A DNA stretch of 18,716 nucleotides from Gammaproteobacteria bacterium (GCA_023487615.1 JAMDBH010000075.1:1-18716); one strand, 5' to 3'. Numbered from the stretch's first letter, positions 6,042 to 15,173 are shown. Notes: a model not told the origin generated them from the letters alone. Program-made: numbers and translations.

Positions 6042-6431
6042 ATGAAATCAAAAATTATCATCACTACTGATAAAGCGCCCAAGGCGATAGGCACCTATTC
6101 ACAGGCCGTCAAGGTCGGCAGTACGGTATATCTGTCGGGCCAGATCCCACTTAGACCGGACACCATGGAACTCGTCACCGACGACATGCGCGCACAGATC
6201 CGGCAGGTGTTTGACAACCTGAAAGCGGTCGCGGAGGCCGCAGGAGGTACGCTCGCGGACCTCGTCAAGCTCAACGTCTATCTCACCGACCTCGCCCACT
6301 TCCCGCTGGTGAACGAGGTAATGACAAACTATATCTCAGAGCCTTACCCCGCCCGAGCGGCAGTCGGTGTCGCGGCGCTGCCCAAAGGCGCGCAAGTGGA
6401 GATGGATGCGATCATGGAGCTGACCCGCTGA
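6042..6431 (+). CDS. ridA: RidA family enamine/imine deaminase
   Basis: This 129-residue protein has the RidA core: [20 protein letters not shown] near the N-terminus and [20 protein letters not shown] near the C-terminus. The Arg in PARAAV is the conserved active-site residue. RidA hydrolyses reactive 2-aminoacrylate and related imines released by PLP enzymes, protecting other enzymes. It acts as a cytoplasmic trimer. ATG 6042 is preferred because AAGGA lies at 6032-6036 and the length matches the family; an upstream in-frame GTG (6009) would run into the intergenic repeat. The gene sits between spoT and recG, a common order. Its TGA stop overlaps the proposed CTG start of recG. Confidence 0.95.
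   Translation: MKSKIIITTDKAPKAIGTYSQAVKVGSTVYLSGQIPLRPDTMELVTDDMRAQIRQVFDNLKAVAEAAGGTLADLVKLNVYLTDLAHFPLVNEVMTNYISEPYPARAAVGVAALPKGAQVEMDAIMELTR
6416..6419 (+). promoter_or_regulatory. Ribosome binding site supporting a CTG start for recG
   Basis: GGAG inside the last codons of ridA lies eight bases before CTG 6428. This is the ideal spacing and the only good ribosome site near the conserved start of RecG. Confidence 0.5.
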
Positions 6432-8674
6432 GCACCGCTCACGTTAATTCACCTGCCGGACAAAGAGTCACAGGCAACCCGGTCGGCATTCCTGTCACCC
6501 GTCTCAGGGGCGTTGGGCCGCGCAACGCCGAACGTCTCGCCCGCCTGGGCATCCATACGGTTCAAGACTTACTGTTCCACATCCCGTTGCGTTACCAGGA
6601 CCGTACCCGTGTTGTGCCCATCGGCGCACTGCGCGTCGGCGATCAGGCGGTAATTGAGGGCGAGATACAGATCAGCGACATCAAGTTCGGCAGGCGGCGT
6701 ATGCTGTTGTGCAGGTTGAGCGACGGCACCGGAGCCATCACGCTGCGGTTTTTTCATTTCAACGCGGCGCAAACCGCCGCTCTCGCGCGCGGGGTGAGGC
6801 TGCGCTGTTATGGCGAGGTGCGCTTCGGCGCGGCTACGCTGGAGATGATACACCCGGAGTACCGTCGCATTGACGACCAAACCCTCACAGCGGTAGAGGA
6901 ATCTCTCACGCCGATTTACCCTGCCACCGAGGGCTTGCACCAACTCAGTCTGCGCACGCTGACACAGCAGGCCTTACGGTTGCTTGCTGCGGGCGAAATT
7001 ACTCTCGAGGAATGGCTGCCCAAGACCGTACTCGCGCCGCTTAACCTGCCTTCCCTCTCGGAGGCCGTCGCCTACGTGCATTATCCGCCGCCCGATGCGC
7101 CGCTCGCCCTGCTGGAGACTGGCGATCACCCCGCACAACGTCGTCTGGCCTTTGAAGAATTGCTTGCCCATCACCTCAGCCTGCGGCAATTACGCAGCCG
7201 GGTGCAACAAAAACCGGCGCACCCCATGCGCACCTCTGACGTACAGGGATGTACTAATGCCGGTCGCTATCGGCGTCCTGCCTCCCGCGACATTGGTAGA
7301 ACCCTTCGCTATCGCTCTTCCCTGTACGGCACGAGAGGCAGGACGCCGGTAGCGGCCGGCAAGCTGGTCGAAAGACTTTTGCAAAATCTGCCGTTTCAAC
7401 TCACCTCCGCGCAGCGGCGCGTGATAGCCGAAATCGTGGAGGATTTGAGCCGCGCTCACCCCATGCAGCGTTTGCTTCAGGGCGACGTAGGTTCCGGCAA
7501 GACCCTGGTCGCCGCCGCCGCCGCGCTGCACGCCATCGAAGCGGGCTATCAAGTGGCGCTGATGGCGCCTACCGAATTACTCGCCGAGCAACATATCGCC
7601 ACCTTCAAGAACTGGTTCGAGACGCTCGGCATTGAGGTCATCGGCCTGCTTGGCAGATTCAAGGGCAAGCAGCGCAGCGCGACACTGGCCAACATAAGCT
7701 CCGGACGGGCGCAACTTATCGTCGGCACCCACGCGCTGTTTCAGGAAGGCGTGAGCATTCCCAAATTGGGGCTCATGATTGTTGACGAGCAGCACCGCTT
7801 CGGCGTGGATCAGCGCCTGGCGCTGCGCGGGAAGGGAGTCACTCAGGACCACACGCCGCACCAGCTCATCATGACCGCCACACCCATACCCCGCACCCTC
7901 GCCATGATCGGCTATGCGGATCTCGACAGCTCCATCCTCGACGAACTGCCGCCCGGACGCACGCCTGTGGAAACGGTGGTGGTCGCCGACTCGCGACGCG
8001 CCGAGGTGGTCGAGCGCATCGCGCGCGCCTGCCTTAACGGACGGCAGGCTTACTGGGTGTGCACGTTGATAGACGAATCTGATCTGCTGCAATACCAGGC
8101 GGCGGTGGACACGGCCGCGCAACTGGCGGCGGTGCTGCCTGCGTTGCGCGTCGGTCTGGTGCACGGACGCATGAAGGCGCAGGAAAAAGAACAGGTGATG
8201 CGGGAGTTCAAGGAAGGCCGCGTTGATGTGTTGGTCGCCACCACGGTAATTGAGGTCGGCGTGGATGTGCCCAACGCGAGCCTGATGATTATCGAAAATG
8301 CCGAGCGCCTGGGGCTTGCCCAACTGCACCAACTGCGCGGCCGCGTCGGCCGCGGCGCCACCGCCAGTCACTGCGTGCTGATGTACCGGCAACCACTCTC
8401 TGAATATGCCAAGGTGCGCCTGACGACGCTGCGCAAAACTACCGACGGTTTCGAAATCGCGCGCAAGGATTTGGAATTGCGCGGGCCAGGGGAAGTCCTG
8501 GGCACACGGCAAACGGGCATCTTGCAACTACATATCGCCGACCTAGCTCGCGATCAGCATTTATTGCCCGATGTGGAGCAGGCCGCTACACTGTTATTAA
8601 AAAACTACCCTGATCGTATTTATCCATTGGTGCGCCGCTGGCTGGGTGAAAGCGTACAATATGGCGAGGTATGA
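6428..8674 (+). CDS. recG: ATP-dependent DNA helicase RecG with an in-frame repeat insertion
   Basis: RecG is the branched-DNA translocase that reverses stalled forks. The frame encodes the N-terminal [20 protein letters not shown] and [13 protein letters not shown] segments, an OB-fold wedge domain, Walker A GDVGSGKT (about residues 352-359), [18 protein letters not shown], and GRVGRG with [16 protein letters not shown] near the end. Conserved coding begins well upstream of the first canonical start (TTG 6587), but there is no in-frame ATG, GTG or TTG between the stop at 6212-6214 and 6587. CTG 6428 overlaps the ridA stop as CTGA and has GGAG eight bases upstream, so I take it as the start (748 aa). 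Residues 271-310 derive from repeat copy D, between the wedge and helicase domains; without it the length is about 708, normal for the family. Confidence 0.9.
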   Translation: MSTAHVNSPAGQRVTGNPVGIPVTRLRGVGPRNAERLARLGIHTVQDLLFHIPLRYQDRTRVVPIGALRVGDQAVIEGEIQISDIKFGRRRMLLCRLSDGTGAITLRFFHFNAAQTAALARGVRLRCYGEVRFGAATLEMIHPEYRRIDDQTLTAVEESLTPIYPATEGLHQLSLRTLTQQALRLLAAGEITLEEWLPKTVLAPLNLPSLSEAVAYVHYPPPDAPLALLETGDHPAQRRLAFEELLAHHLSLRQLRSRVQQKPAHPMRTSDVQGCTNAGRYRRPASRDIGRTLRYRSSLYGTRGRTPVAAGKLVERLLQNLPFQLTSAQRRVIAEIVEDLSRAHPMQRLLQGDVGSGKTLVAAAAALHAIEAGYQVALMAPTELLAEQHIATFKNWFETLGIEVIGLLGRFKGKQRSATLANISSGRAQLIVGTHALFQEGVSIPKLGLMIVDEQHRFGVDQRLALRGKGVTQDHTPHQLIMTATPIPRTLAMIGYADLDSSILDELPPGRTPVETVVVADSRRAEVVERIARACLNGRQAYWVCTLIDESDLLQYQAAVDTAAQLAAVLPALRVGLVHGRMKAQEKEQVMREFKEGRVDVLVATTVIEVGVDVPNASLMIIENAERLGLAQLHQLRGRVGRGATASHCVLMYRQPLSEYAKVRLTTLRKTTDGFEIARKDLELRGPGEVLGTRQTGILQLHIADLARDQHLLPDVEQAATLLLKNYPDRIYPLVRRWLGESVQYGEV
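7238..7357 (+). repeat. Palindromic element copy D, about 120 bp compound copy, in frame inside recG
   Basis: It starts with a partial reversed copy (GACGTACAGGGATGTACTAA, 7238-7257), fused to a full forward copy. The forward copy has 25-base arms (7260-7284 and 7335-7359) whose only two mismatches would be G-U pairs in RNA. Its centre has the CCCGCGACATTGGTA and CCCTGTACGGCA blocks plus an extra 20 bases relative to copy C. It adds 40 residues containing DVQGCTNAG and RPASRDI, the same peptide phases as copies C and A. Confidence 0.85.
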
Positions 8675-8715
8675 GTTGCTGTGTTTTTGTGTACAAACTA
8701 AATAAGGGAATGACG

Positions 8716-9315
8716 ATGAATTGGAAAACCCCGCTTGCAGTCTTTATGCTGTGCGCCTTGGCAGTTCCTCCTCTGGGCGCTACGCCCTCTAAAAATTTAA
8801 AGCCGATACAGATCGCGCTGACCACCAACATGGGAAAGATCGTACTGGAGCTGGATGAGAAAAAGGCGCCGAAGACCGTGGCCAACTTTCTCGGCTACGT
8901 CAAAAAGGACCATTACAACGGTCTCATCTTCCACCGCGTCATCAGCAGCTTCATGATTCAAGGCGGTGGTTTCGATAAGAATATGGAAGAAAAACCCACC
9001 GCAGCGCCCATTGAAAACGAAGCGGATAACGGCTTGGCGAACCTGCGCGGCACTATCGCCATGGCACGCACCAACGACCCGCATTCCGCCACCGCACAAT
9101 TCTTCATCAACGTGGCGGATAATCCCATGCTGGACTTCAAGTCTAAGACCATGCAAGGGTGGGGTTATGCCGTGTTCGGCAAGGTCATGTCAGGCATGGA
9201 CGTAGTGGATAAGATACGCGAGGTCCCAACCGGCAGCAAAGGCATTTTCCAGGACGTGCCGCAAACGCCGGTAATTATCGAAAAAGTGGAAATAGTAAAT
9301 CAGGCGACAAAATAA
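8716..9315 (+). CDS. Periplasmic peptidyl-prolyl cis-trans isomerase, cyclophilin type
   Basis: This 199-residue protein starts with a signal peptide ([20 protein letters not shown] then GA before TPSK), so it is predicted to be periplasmic. The cyclophilin domain is complete: [16 protein letters not shown] carries the catalytic Arg, followed by [30 protein letters not shown] and a KVEIV end. It resembles PpiA/PpiB enzymes that speed proline isomerisation in folding proteins. ATG 8716 is chosen because AAGGGA lies six bases upstream and a clean signal peptide follows; ATG 8710 is adjacent, with the ribosome site too close. It begins about 40 bases after the recG stop and is likely read in the same direction as part of that transcript. 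Confidence 0.93.
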   Translation: MNWKTPLAVFMLCALAVPPLGATPSKNLKPIQIALTTNMGKIVLELDEKKAPKTVANFLGYVKKDHYNGLIFHRVISSFMIQGGGFDKNMEEKPTAAPIENEADNGLANLRGTIAMARTNDPHSATAQFFINVADNPMLDFKSKTMQGWGYAVFGKVMSGMDVVDKIREVPTGSKGIFQDVPQTPVIIEKVEIVNQATK

Positions 9316-9336
9316 TATCGTCTTAGGAGAGGTGTA

Positions 9337-9372
9337 ATGACCCGACATTGCACGGAAACTGAAAAGCGATGA
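9337..9372 (+). CDS. Possible 11-residue leader peptide coupled to the downstream lipoprotein gene
   Basis: An ATG at 9337 has a strong ribosome site (AGGAG at 9325-9329, seven bases upstream). It encodes MTRHCTETEKR and stops at TGA 9370-9372, which overlaps the ATG of the next gene (9369) as ATGA. The next gene has no good ribosome site of its own, so coupling through this mini-ORF is plausible. The evidence is positional only, and the peptide has no recognised relatives. Confidence 0.4.
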   Translation: MTRHCTETEKR

Positions 9373-9905
9373 GGCCGCTGCGTTGTGTGACATTGTCTTT
9401 CCTGCTCAGCCTGACAACCGCCTGCGCCACGCTTTCCCAATCCGAATGCCTGCAGGCCGATTGGCATGACATTGGTCAGCGCGACGGGTCACAGGGGTAT
9501 GCGCGCGACAGACTGGAAGAACACAAAACGGCATGTGCGGAATACGGCATCATTCCTGATCCCAATGCCTATCACGAGGGAAGAAGGGCCGGATTAGAAA
9601 TCTATTGCATGGCTGAAAATGGCTTGGAGCAGGGCAAAGCAGGTGCGGTGTATCATTATGTCTGCCCGGCGGAGCTTGAGACAGTGTTTCTGAAGAACCA
9701 TAAACTTGGGCACGAAATTTACGAATTAACCCAGCAAATCCGCAGCGTCGAACGCGAGATCGAGAAGAAAGAGAAGCGCCTGAAAAAGGAAGATTTATCT
9801 GACCAGCAACGCAAGCAGGTGCGCGATGAGATTCGTGATTTGGACGGAGAGCGGGCAAGGTTACGGCGGTCAGTGTCGGTCTTGGAAGATCTGGGCGTCC
9901 TTTGA
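9369..9905 (+). CDS. DUF2799-like lipoprotein with C-terminal coiled coil
   Basis: This 178-residue protein begins MRPLRCVTLSFLLSLTTACA, a lipoprotein-type signal with Cys19 after TTA (an atypical but possible lipobox). The body has ADWHDIGQRDGSQGYARDRL, CAEYGIIPD and YHEGRRAGLEIYC, which I recognise as the DUF2799 pattern with paired cysteines. Residues about 118-173 (QQIRSVEREIEKKEKRLKKE onwards) are highly charged and predicted to be a coiled coil. The family is envelope-associated with no established role. It follows the cyclophilin gene by 53 bases and is preceded by a possible leader ORF. Confidence 0.75.
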   Translation: MRPLRCVTLSFLLSLTTACATLSQSECLQADWHDIGQRDGSQGYARDRLEEHKTACAEYGIIPDPNAYHEGRRAGLEIYCMAENGLEQGKAGAVYHYVCPAELETVFLKNHKLGHEIYELTQQIRSVEREIEKKEKRLKKEDLSDQQRKQVRDEIRDLDGERARLRRSVSVLEDLGVL

Positions 9906-9924
9906 ACTTCAGCACTGTTACGGC

Positions 9925-10302
9925 ATGAAAGTCTCCCGGTTATTACATACTGCTATTCTGGTAAATGATTTAGAGCGTGCCAAAAATTTTTACGAAAACG
10001 TGCTTGGGCTTACGGAAAAACAACGTCACAGCTTCGACTTCAACGGTGTCTGGTACAACTTGGGTGAGTGCGAACTGCACCTGATGGTCGTGACCGATCC
10101 TCTACCGCCCTCCGAACAGCGTCCACGACGGGATTTTCATGTGGCGTTTTTGATTGATGATTATGAAGCCACAAAAGCGCATCTTTCGAAACTGGCCATT
10201 CCGTACCGCGAGGGTCGCCACGACTTGCCGCAACTATTCGTGCGTGATCCTGACGGAAATATGATCGAGTTACAGCAACAGGTATTGCCCTGCAAACCTT
10301 AG
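9925..10302 (+). CDS. VOC superfamily (glyoxalase-like) protein
   Basis: This 125-residue single-domain protein has two beta-alpha-beta-beta-beta halves: LLHTAILVNDLERAKNFYEN at the start and DFHVAFLIDDYEATKAHL in the second half, closing with FVRDPDGNMIELQQ. His8, His54 or His52, His88 and Glu118 (approximate positions) are candidate metal ligands at the places used in vicinal-oxygen-chelate enzymes. The substrate cannot be told; glyoxalase I, dioxygenases and resistance proteins share this fold. ATG 9925 lies 20 bases after the DUF2799 stop with only a weak ribosome site. Length is typical. Confidence 0.85.
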   Translation: MKVSRLLHTAILVNDLERAKNFYENVLGLTEKQRHSFDFNGVWYNLGECELHLMVVTDPLPPSEQRPRRDFHVAFLIDDYEATKAHLSKLAIPYREGRHDLPQLFVRDPDGNMIELQQQVLPCKP

Positions 10303-10411
10303 CAGACTGCGCTTGGCGGCTGCCTTCATCCGCCGTCGTCTTATCGCCGGCCGCGTGCTAATATGGTCGGACGAACAAGAACCTCATTTACTAAAATTAT
10401 CGAGGAGGCTC

Positions 10412-11648
10412 ATGCGCTCAAGCTTCGCGTATTACATTAAAGTCTCAACCCTGATCTTGGCCACCGGCCTCATGCTTGCTATATTGAACGCACAGGCAGC
10501 CGGATTTCGACTGCCCGAGGCCTCTATCCTGGGCCTGGGACTTTCTAATGCGGTGGTGGCTAATCCCGAGGAGTTAGGGGCGCTGCCTTATAATCCGGCG
10601 GCGATGTCGTTTCACGACGGTATTAACCTGAACGCCAGACTGTTATTTATAGATCCAAATTCCGAGGTCAACAACGTGACCGGAAATCATAGCAGCGACG
10701 TAGATAGCCCGATCGTTATTCCCCAATTTTACTTGATGGGCCGTCTGAGTCCGCAATGGACGGCGGGGCTGAACGTGGACGCGCCCTTCGGTCTGGAGAC
10801 CAACTGGTCACCGGAAACCTCCCCGGTCTTTGCCGGCCCGCTCGATCCGCTGGAGCCGACCCACAGCAAGCTCGAACTGGTCAACGTCAATCCGAACATC
10901 GCCTATCAGATCGGCCCCGACACCAGCGTCGCGCTGGGTGTGGACTATTACCGTGTCAACGAAGCTCTGCTCAATACCAAATCCATCGGCATCCGCGGTG
11001 ATGGCGAGGATTGGGGCTGGAATATAGGGCTGCTGCATCGCGCGGGGCCTGGAGCTTCGGCGTGAGCTATCACTCCAGCGTTACTGTAGATATCGAGGGC
11101 ACGCTGAACGCCACTGCGGTCGGTTCGACCGCCAGCAACGCCACGACCAGCATCGAATTTCCTGAACTGTGGCAGATCGGCGCGCGCTACCGGGCAAACG
11201 AACAACTCGCCGTGGAGTTCGACATAGAGCGTATGGGTTGGAGCAGCTTTGACCGGCTGGTCACACCCCATGCCAGCCCAGGCATCACCAACCCGGTGGT
11301 GAACGTGAACAACTGTGACGACTCTACCGCCTATCGCCTCGGCGCGACCTATCAGATTAATCCGTGGCTTCAGTTGCGCGCCGGTTACACCTATGACGAA
11401 ACTCCACAGCCGGACAATCATTTTACCGCGCGCATCCCCGACGCCAACCGCCAGACTTTCAGTCTAGGCATCGCCCAAATGTATCAGGACTGGGGCTGGA
11501 GGCGGGGTATATGTATGTGTTGTGGGATGACCGCATGCTGAGCAATAGCACCCCGCCCGGCGCGGACCCGAACGGCACACTCGCCTTCAACGGTACCTAC
11601 AAGTCCCGCGCGCACCCGTTTGGAGTCGGTATATCCAAAAAATTCTGA
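10412..11648 (+). pseudogene. FadL-family outer-membrane porin, broken by two frameshifts
   Basis: A good ribosome site (GAGGAGG) precedes ATG 10412. The product starts with a signal peptide ending NAQAAGFRLPEASILGLGLS, the FadL/TodX opening with its NPA motif as YNPAAMSF. FadL proteins pass long-chain fatty acids or hydrocarbons across the outer membrane. Frame 1 carries homology to GWNIGLLHR near 11035, frame 2 from GAWSFGVSYHSS to SLGIAQMYQDWG near 11500, and frame 3 from EAGYMYVLWDDRM to a proper barrel end VGISKKF with stop at 11646-11648. Both shifts look like single-base losses in G-rich stretches. Total coding length (about 412 residues) is normal for the family. This is either a recent pseudogene or sequencing error. 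Confidence 0.8.
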
Positions 11649-12202
11649 CCGGACGCCGCAACACAGTTTGGAAAGATCCTGAACGGCTGCGGCGGAGTAT
11701 TCCTGCGGGTCTGTGGGACTGGCTGCTCGACCCTGCCTCGCTGACGCGTCGCCTGCAACGGGTGTGCGGACGGTTTCGCGTACAGGTCTACCGCCAGGGT
11801 TGGGCGCGACCCGTTCTTGATGAAGCCCGCTCCCTCGGTCTGCGCGCCGGCACATGGGCGTTTGTCCGCGAAGTGCACCTGTTCTGTGACGAACAACCCT
11901 GCGTCTTCGCGCGCACCGTCATTCCCAGGACCACCTTACAAGGTAAATACCGGCGCCTGACGCGGCTCGGTAATCGTTCACTGGGGGCGGTGTTATTCGC
12001 AGATAAAACGTTGCACCGCAGTGATCTGGAAATCGCCGTTATAGGCCAGCAGCAAGTCTTATTCACCCCTGCGACTGTGTTGTCGAGCGTAAAACCCGCA
12101 AAGATCTGGGGTCGGCGCTCATTGTTTCATCTCTCCAACCGGCCTCTATTATTAAGCGAAATATTTTTGCATGATAGGTCTACATGCGAACCCAAGAAAT
12201 AA
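11645..12202 (+). CDS. ubiC: Chorismate pyruvate-lyase
   Basis: UbiC converts chorismate to 4-hydroxybenzoate plus pyruvate, the first committed step of ubiquinone synthesis. The frame contains [58 protein letters not shown] and [10 protein letters not shown] followed by [10 protein letters not shown]. The Arg in VREV and the Glu in SEIF correspond to the catalytic Arg76 and Glu155 of E. coli. The first canonical start (GTG 11762) would lose the conserved WL..SLT..L region. No ATG, GTG or TTG lies in frame upstream within the conserved part. CTG 11645 overlaps the preceding TGA as CTGA and gives 185 residues, but has no close ribosome site, so the start is uncertain. It overlaps ubiA by 19 bases. 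Confidence 0.85.
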   Translation: MTGRRNTVWKDPERLRRSIPAGLWDWLLDPASLTRRLQRVCGRFRVQVYRQGWARPVLDEARSLGLRAGTWAFVREVHLFCDEQPCVFARTVIPRTTLQGKYRRLTRLGNRSLGAVLFADKTLHRSDLEIAVIGQQQVLFTPATVLSSVKPAKIWGRRSLFHLSNRPLLLSEIFLHDRSTCEPKK

Positions 12203-13059
12203 AAGAGCGTCTCTACCAATACATCCGGCTAATGCGCCTCAACCGGCCCATCGGCATCTTTCTGTTGTTGTGGCCCACCCTGTGGGCGCTGTGGATTTCG
12301 AGCGCAGGACGGCCCGATCCGCTTGTGCTCATCGTGTTTGTGCTCGGCGTGGTGTTAATGCGTTCGGCGGGCTGTGTCATCAACGACTACGCGGACCGCG
12401 ATATAGACCTCCACGTACAGCGCACCGTGCAACGCCCGCTGGCAACCGGCGTTGTCTCCCCGCGCGAGGCTCTGATTCTGTTCGCGGTGTTGTGCCTGAT
12501 CGCCTTCCTGCTGGTATTGCTTATGAACCGGCTCACCGTGCTCTTGTCCTTTGTCGCGGTGCTGCTCGCCGTGAGCTATCCGTTCGCCAAGCGCTACACG
12601 CATCTTCCCCAGGTGCATCTCGGCGCGGCCTTCGGCTGGGCGGTGCCGATGGTGTTCGCCGCTCAGACCGGCAGCGTGCCGCAGGTGGCCTGGCTATTAT
12701 TCACCGCCACCGTACTGTGGGCGACCGCCTATGACACGATGTACGCCATGGTGGACCGCGCCGACGATCTGCGCATCGGCGTTAAATCCACCGCCATCCT
12801 GTTCGGCGACGCCGACCGGGTAATTATCGCCGTCATCCAGGGTCTTATGTTGAGCGCGATGATCTTGATAGGCATGCGAGTACACTTGGGATGGCCGTAT
12901 TATGCCGGCCTGTCGCTCGCGCTGGGTCTCGCCGTCTACCAGCAGATGCTGATTAAGGACCGGACACCGGCGTTGTGCCTTAAGGCCTTTCTCAACAACA
13001 ACTGGTTTGGTGCCGCCATCTTTGCCGGCATCGTGGCACACTATTTACTTAAAGGCTGA
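12184..13059 (+). CDS. ubiA: 4-hydroxybenzoate polyprenyltransferase
   Basis: UbiA prenylates 4-hydroxybenzoate, the product of the preceding ubiC, at the inner membrane. The 291-residue sequence shows [20 protein letters not shown], the first aspartate motif NDYADRDID, the second motif [12 protein letters not shown], and about eight to nine hydrophobic segments ending HYLLKG. The two Asp-rich motifs bind Mg2+ and the prenyl diphosphate. Length matches E. coli UbiA (290). The ATG lies inside the last codons of ubiC, indicating translational coupling. ubiC-ubiA pairing is a standard gammaproteobacterial arrangement. Confidence 0.97.
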   Translation: MRTQEIKERLYQYIRLMRLNRPIGIFLLLWPTLWALWISSAGRPDPLVLIVFVLGVVLMRSAGCVINDYADRDIDLHVQRTVQRPLATGVVSPREALILFAVLCLIAFLLVLLMNRLTVLLSFVAVLLAVSYPFAKRYTHLPQVHLGAAFGWAVPMVFAAQTGSVPQVAWLLFTATVLWATAYDTMYAMVDRADDLRIGVKSTAILFGDADRVIIAVIQGLMLSAMILIGMRVHLGWPYYAGLSLALGLAVYQQMLIKDRTPALCLKAFLNNNWFGAAIFAGIVAHYLLKG

Positions 13060-13062
13060 CTG

Positions 13063-15030
13063 ATGCATATTTGCCGTGCGTTAATCATATTGCTCTGTAC
13101 ACTATGCTCTAGCACCGCCTTCCCGGCAGGCGCCTACGTCACGGCCGCCGACCGCCACAGCGGGCAACTCACCGCGCGTCAGGCATTGCCCGAGGACGCC
13201 GACGCATGGATGGCGCTGGGGCAAGAGGCCCTTGCGCTGCCTCGCGCGGCATGGCAAGTCTTCTCCGCACAATTGCCCGACGCCGTCAGGGACACCGACA
13301 GCGCCCAACGCGCCCTCCTGCTCACCGCCGAACTGCTTTGGTTGGGTTTCATCTTCTGGCTCTACCGGCAGGTAAAAAAACTGGCTGTCTCCGGCCGCTT
13401 CGACGGGCACAGCTTTCTCGGCAGACTGCTGCATATAGTCCATGAGCTGATACGCGGCAATCGCATCAACATCGCTATCACAGGCATGGCGCTGATCTTT
13501 TTGCCGCTCGCCGCGGTGCCTTGGCCCTCCGTAGACATCGTCCCCATTTTGATACTTGCCTGGCTCTGTTACTGGCTTGCGGTGGATTTGGCACGTTTGT
13601 TGTTGATTGATACGCGCTTTGCAGACGGTCAGCCGCACGCTCGGCTCTACCATACTCTGCGCTGGGGGCTCGCTGTCATAGCCGTCCTGTCTGCGCTCGT
13701 GCTGCTCGCTCATGTGTTGCCCGTAACCAGCGTCTTGCAGAATTTGCTGGATCGCCTCTTCATGCTGCTGGCGATTCCCATTTTGCTGCTGTTGTTGCGC
13801 GGTCGCAGATTTTTGTTGTCGCCTTTGCAGCCGCTGCTTTCCGCAACCTGGTTACGGATAACGGAGCGCCTGTATCCCGCCTTGACGGTGACCTTGCTCG
13901 CCAGTGCGACGCTGGGCGTTCTCGGTTATATCAATCTGGCCTGGTCCATCTCCACGCATATCGGCTGGCTGTTGCTGGTATTAGCCGGTTGGCTGCTGCT
14001 GCGCGGACTGGTGCGCGATGCGTTCGGCCGCAGCAAGAATTACATCGCATGCCACCGTGCTACTTTGGATTGGGTTCAGCCGCTGCTGATTTCCGCCGAA
14101 TGGCTGAGTCAAATTGCGCTGTTTGTATTGGCCGTATGGGTAGTGTTCCAAATCTACGGCTGGGGTGCAGAGAGCGCGCCGGTGCGAGCCATCAACCAAG
14201 TGCTGTTTTCGCCGCTGTTTGTGCTGGGCGAGAGACCGCTCAACGTGATGAGCCTCCTCATCACCGCCACCATCCTGATCGTAGTGATGCGGTTCGCGCG
14301 CTGGAGCAGGGACGCCACCTACCGCTGGCTGTTTGTCCGCATCGCCAATACCGGCGCGCGCCACAGCCTGTCGGTGTTCACGCAATACCTCGTGGTGCTG
14401 GTCGGATTTTTGATTGCCCTGCGGGTGTTGGGCATAGATCTCACCACGCTCACCGTGTTCGCCGGCGCGCTCGGCGTGGGCATGGGTTTGGGGTTACAGG
14501 GTATCGCCAACAATTTCATCAGCGGCGTACTGCTGTTGCTCGAGCGGCCGTTGCGCACCGGCGACACCGTGACTATCTGCAACAACGAAGGGGCTGTCAC
14601 GCACATCGGGTTGCGCTCGCTCACCGTGAAGACCTGGGATAACCAAGAAGTCATCATCCCCAACTCGGAGGTCATCTCACACCCGTTTACCAACTGGACC
14701 TACAGCGACAACGTCGTGCGTACCGCACTCACGGTCAGCATTCATCAACAGAATGACATACATCAGGCCCACACACTCATCACGCAGGCGCTCAAAGGGC
14801 ATCCCGATATACTTCTGCAACCGCCGCCCGAGGTATGGCTGGATACGCTGGGCCCCGCGTCGGTCACGTTTCGCATCCAATACTTCACCGATTTGCGCTC
14901 CGCCAATCGGCAGAAGGTCAAGTCCAACGTCCTGTTTATGATCTGGGATCATTTTCAGCAGGCCGGGATACATCTGCCGGGCGGAGATGCCGCAAAAGAG
15001 TATGCCGCCCCGCCGCCGCCATCAGGCTAG
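13063..15030 (+). CDS. MscS-family mechanosensitive channel, large multi-helix type
   Basis: This 655-residue inner-membrane protein has an N-terminal signal-like segment (RALIILLCTLCSSTAF) and a periplasmic stretch up to about residue 85. Then come many hydrophobic segments (about ten), and a C-terminal MscS core. The pore-lining helix reads LTVFAGALGVGMGLGLQGIA, followed by NNFISGVLLLLERPLRTGDT. The beta domain follows with GLRSLTVKTWDNQEVIIPNS, and the end is proline-rich (APPPPSG). Such channels open under membrane tension to protect against hypo-osmotic shock. It is shorter than MscK but larger than MscS (286). It starts three bases after ubiA, so it probably belongs to the same transcript. 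There is no evidence on its specific stimulus. Confidence 0.93.
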   Translation: MHICRALIILLCTLCSSTAFPAGAYVTAADRHSGQLTARQALPEDADAWMALGQEALALPRAAWQVFSAQLPDAVRDTDSAQRALLLTAELLWLGFIFWLYRQVKKLAVSGRFDGHSFLGRLLHIVHELIRGNRINIAITGMALIFLPLAAVPWPSVDIVPILILAWLCYWLAVDLARLLLIDTRFADGQPHARLYHTLRWGLAVIAVLSALVLLAHVLPVTSVLQNLLDRLFMLLAIPILLLLLRGRRFLLSPLQPLLSATWLRITERLYPALTVTLLASATLGVLGYINLAWSISTHIGWLLLVLAGWLLLRGLVRDAFGRSKNYIACHRATLDWVQPLLISAEWLSQIALFVLAVWVVFQIYGWGAESAPVRAINQVLFSPLFVLGERPLNVMSLLITATILIVVMRFARWSRDATYRWLFVRIANTGARHSLSVFTQYLVVLVGFLIALRVLGIDLTTLTVFAGALGVGMGLGLQGIANNFISGVLLLLERPLRTGDTVTICNNEGAVTHIGLRSLTVKTWDNQEVIIPNSEVISHPFTNWTYSDNVVRTALTVSIHQQNDIHQAHTLITQALKGHPDILLQPPPEVWLDTLGPASVTFRIQYFTDLRSANRQKVKSNVLFMIWDHFQQAGIHLPGGDAAKEYAAPPPPSG

Positions 15031-15032
15031 CC

Positions 15033-15063
15033 TTGGGTAAAACACAAGTATTGAGAGTATAAT
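15033..15063 (+). promoter_or_regulatory. Probable sigma-70 promoter of the glycine-zipper lipoprotein gene
   Basis: A perfect -10 box TATAAT (15058-15063) has TTGGGT (15033-15038) 19 bases upstream as a candidate -35. It lies about 110 bases before the next start codon. A 9-bp inverted repeat, CCTTGGGTA (15031-15039) and TACCCAAGG (15117-15125), brackets the start region and overlaps the -35. Confidence 0.5.
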
Positions 15064-15173
15064 AGAAACATCGTCTCACCCCCGGGAACATTCAAAGCAG
15101 TTTTGCGTCTAATTTCTACCCAAGGCCTAAGCTCAAGTTCCCACACCAATACCCTTTCTAAGGAGAATGAATT

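Noticed and set aside
7577..8527. 316-codon open frame on the minus strand opposite recG
   Set aside because: Shadow of the helicase motifs; no domain and no ribosome site.
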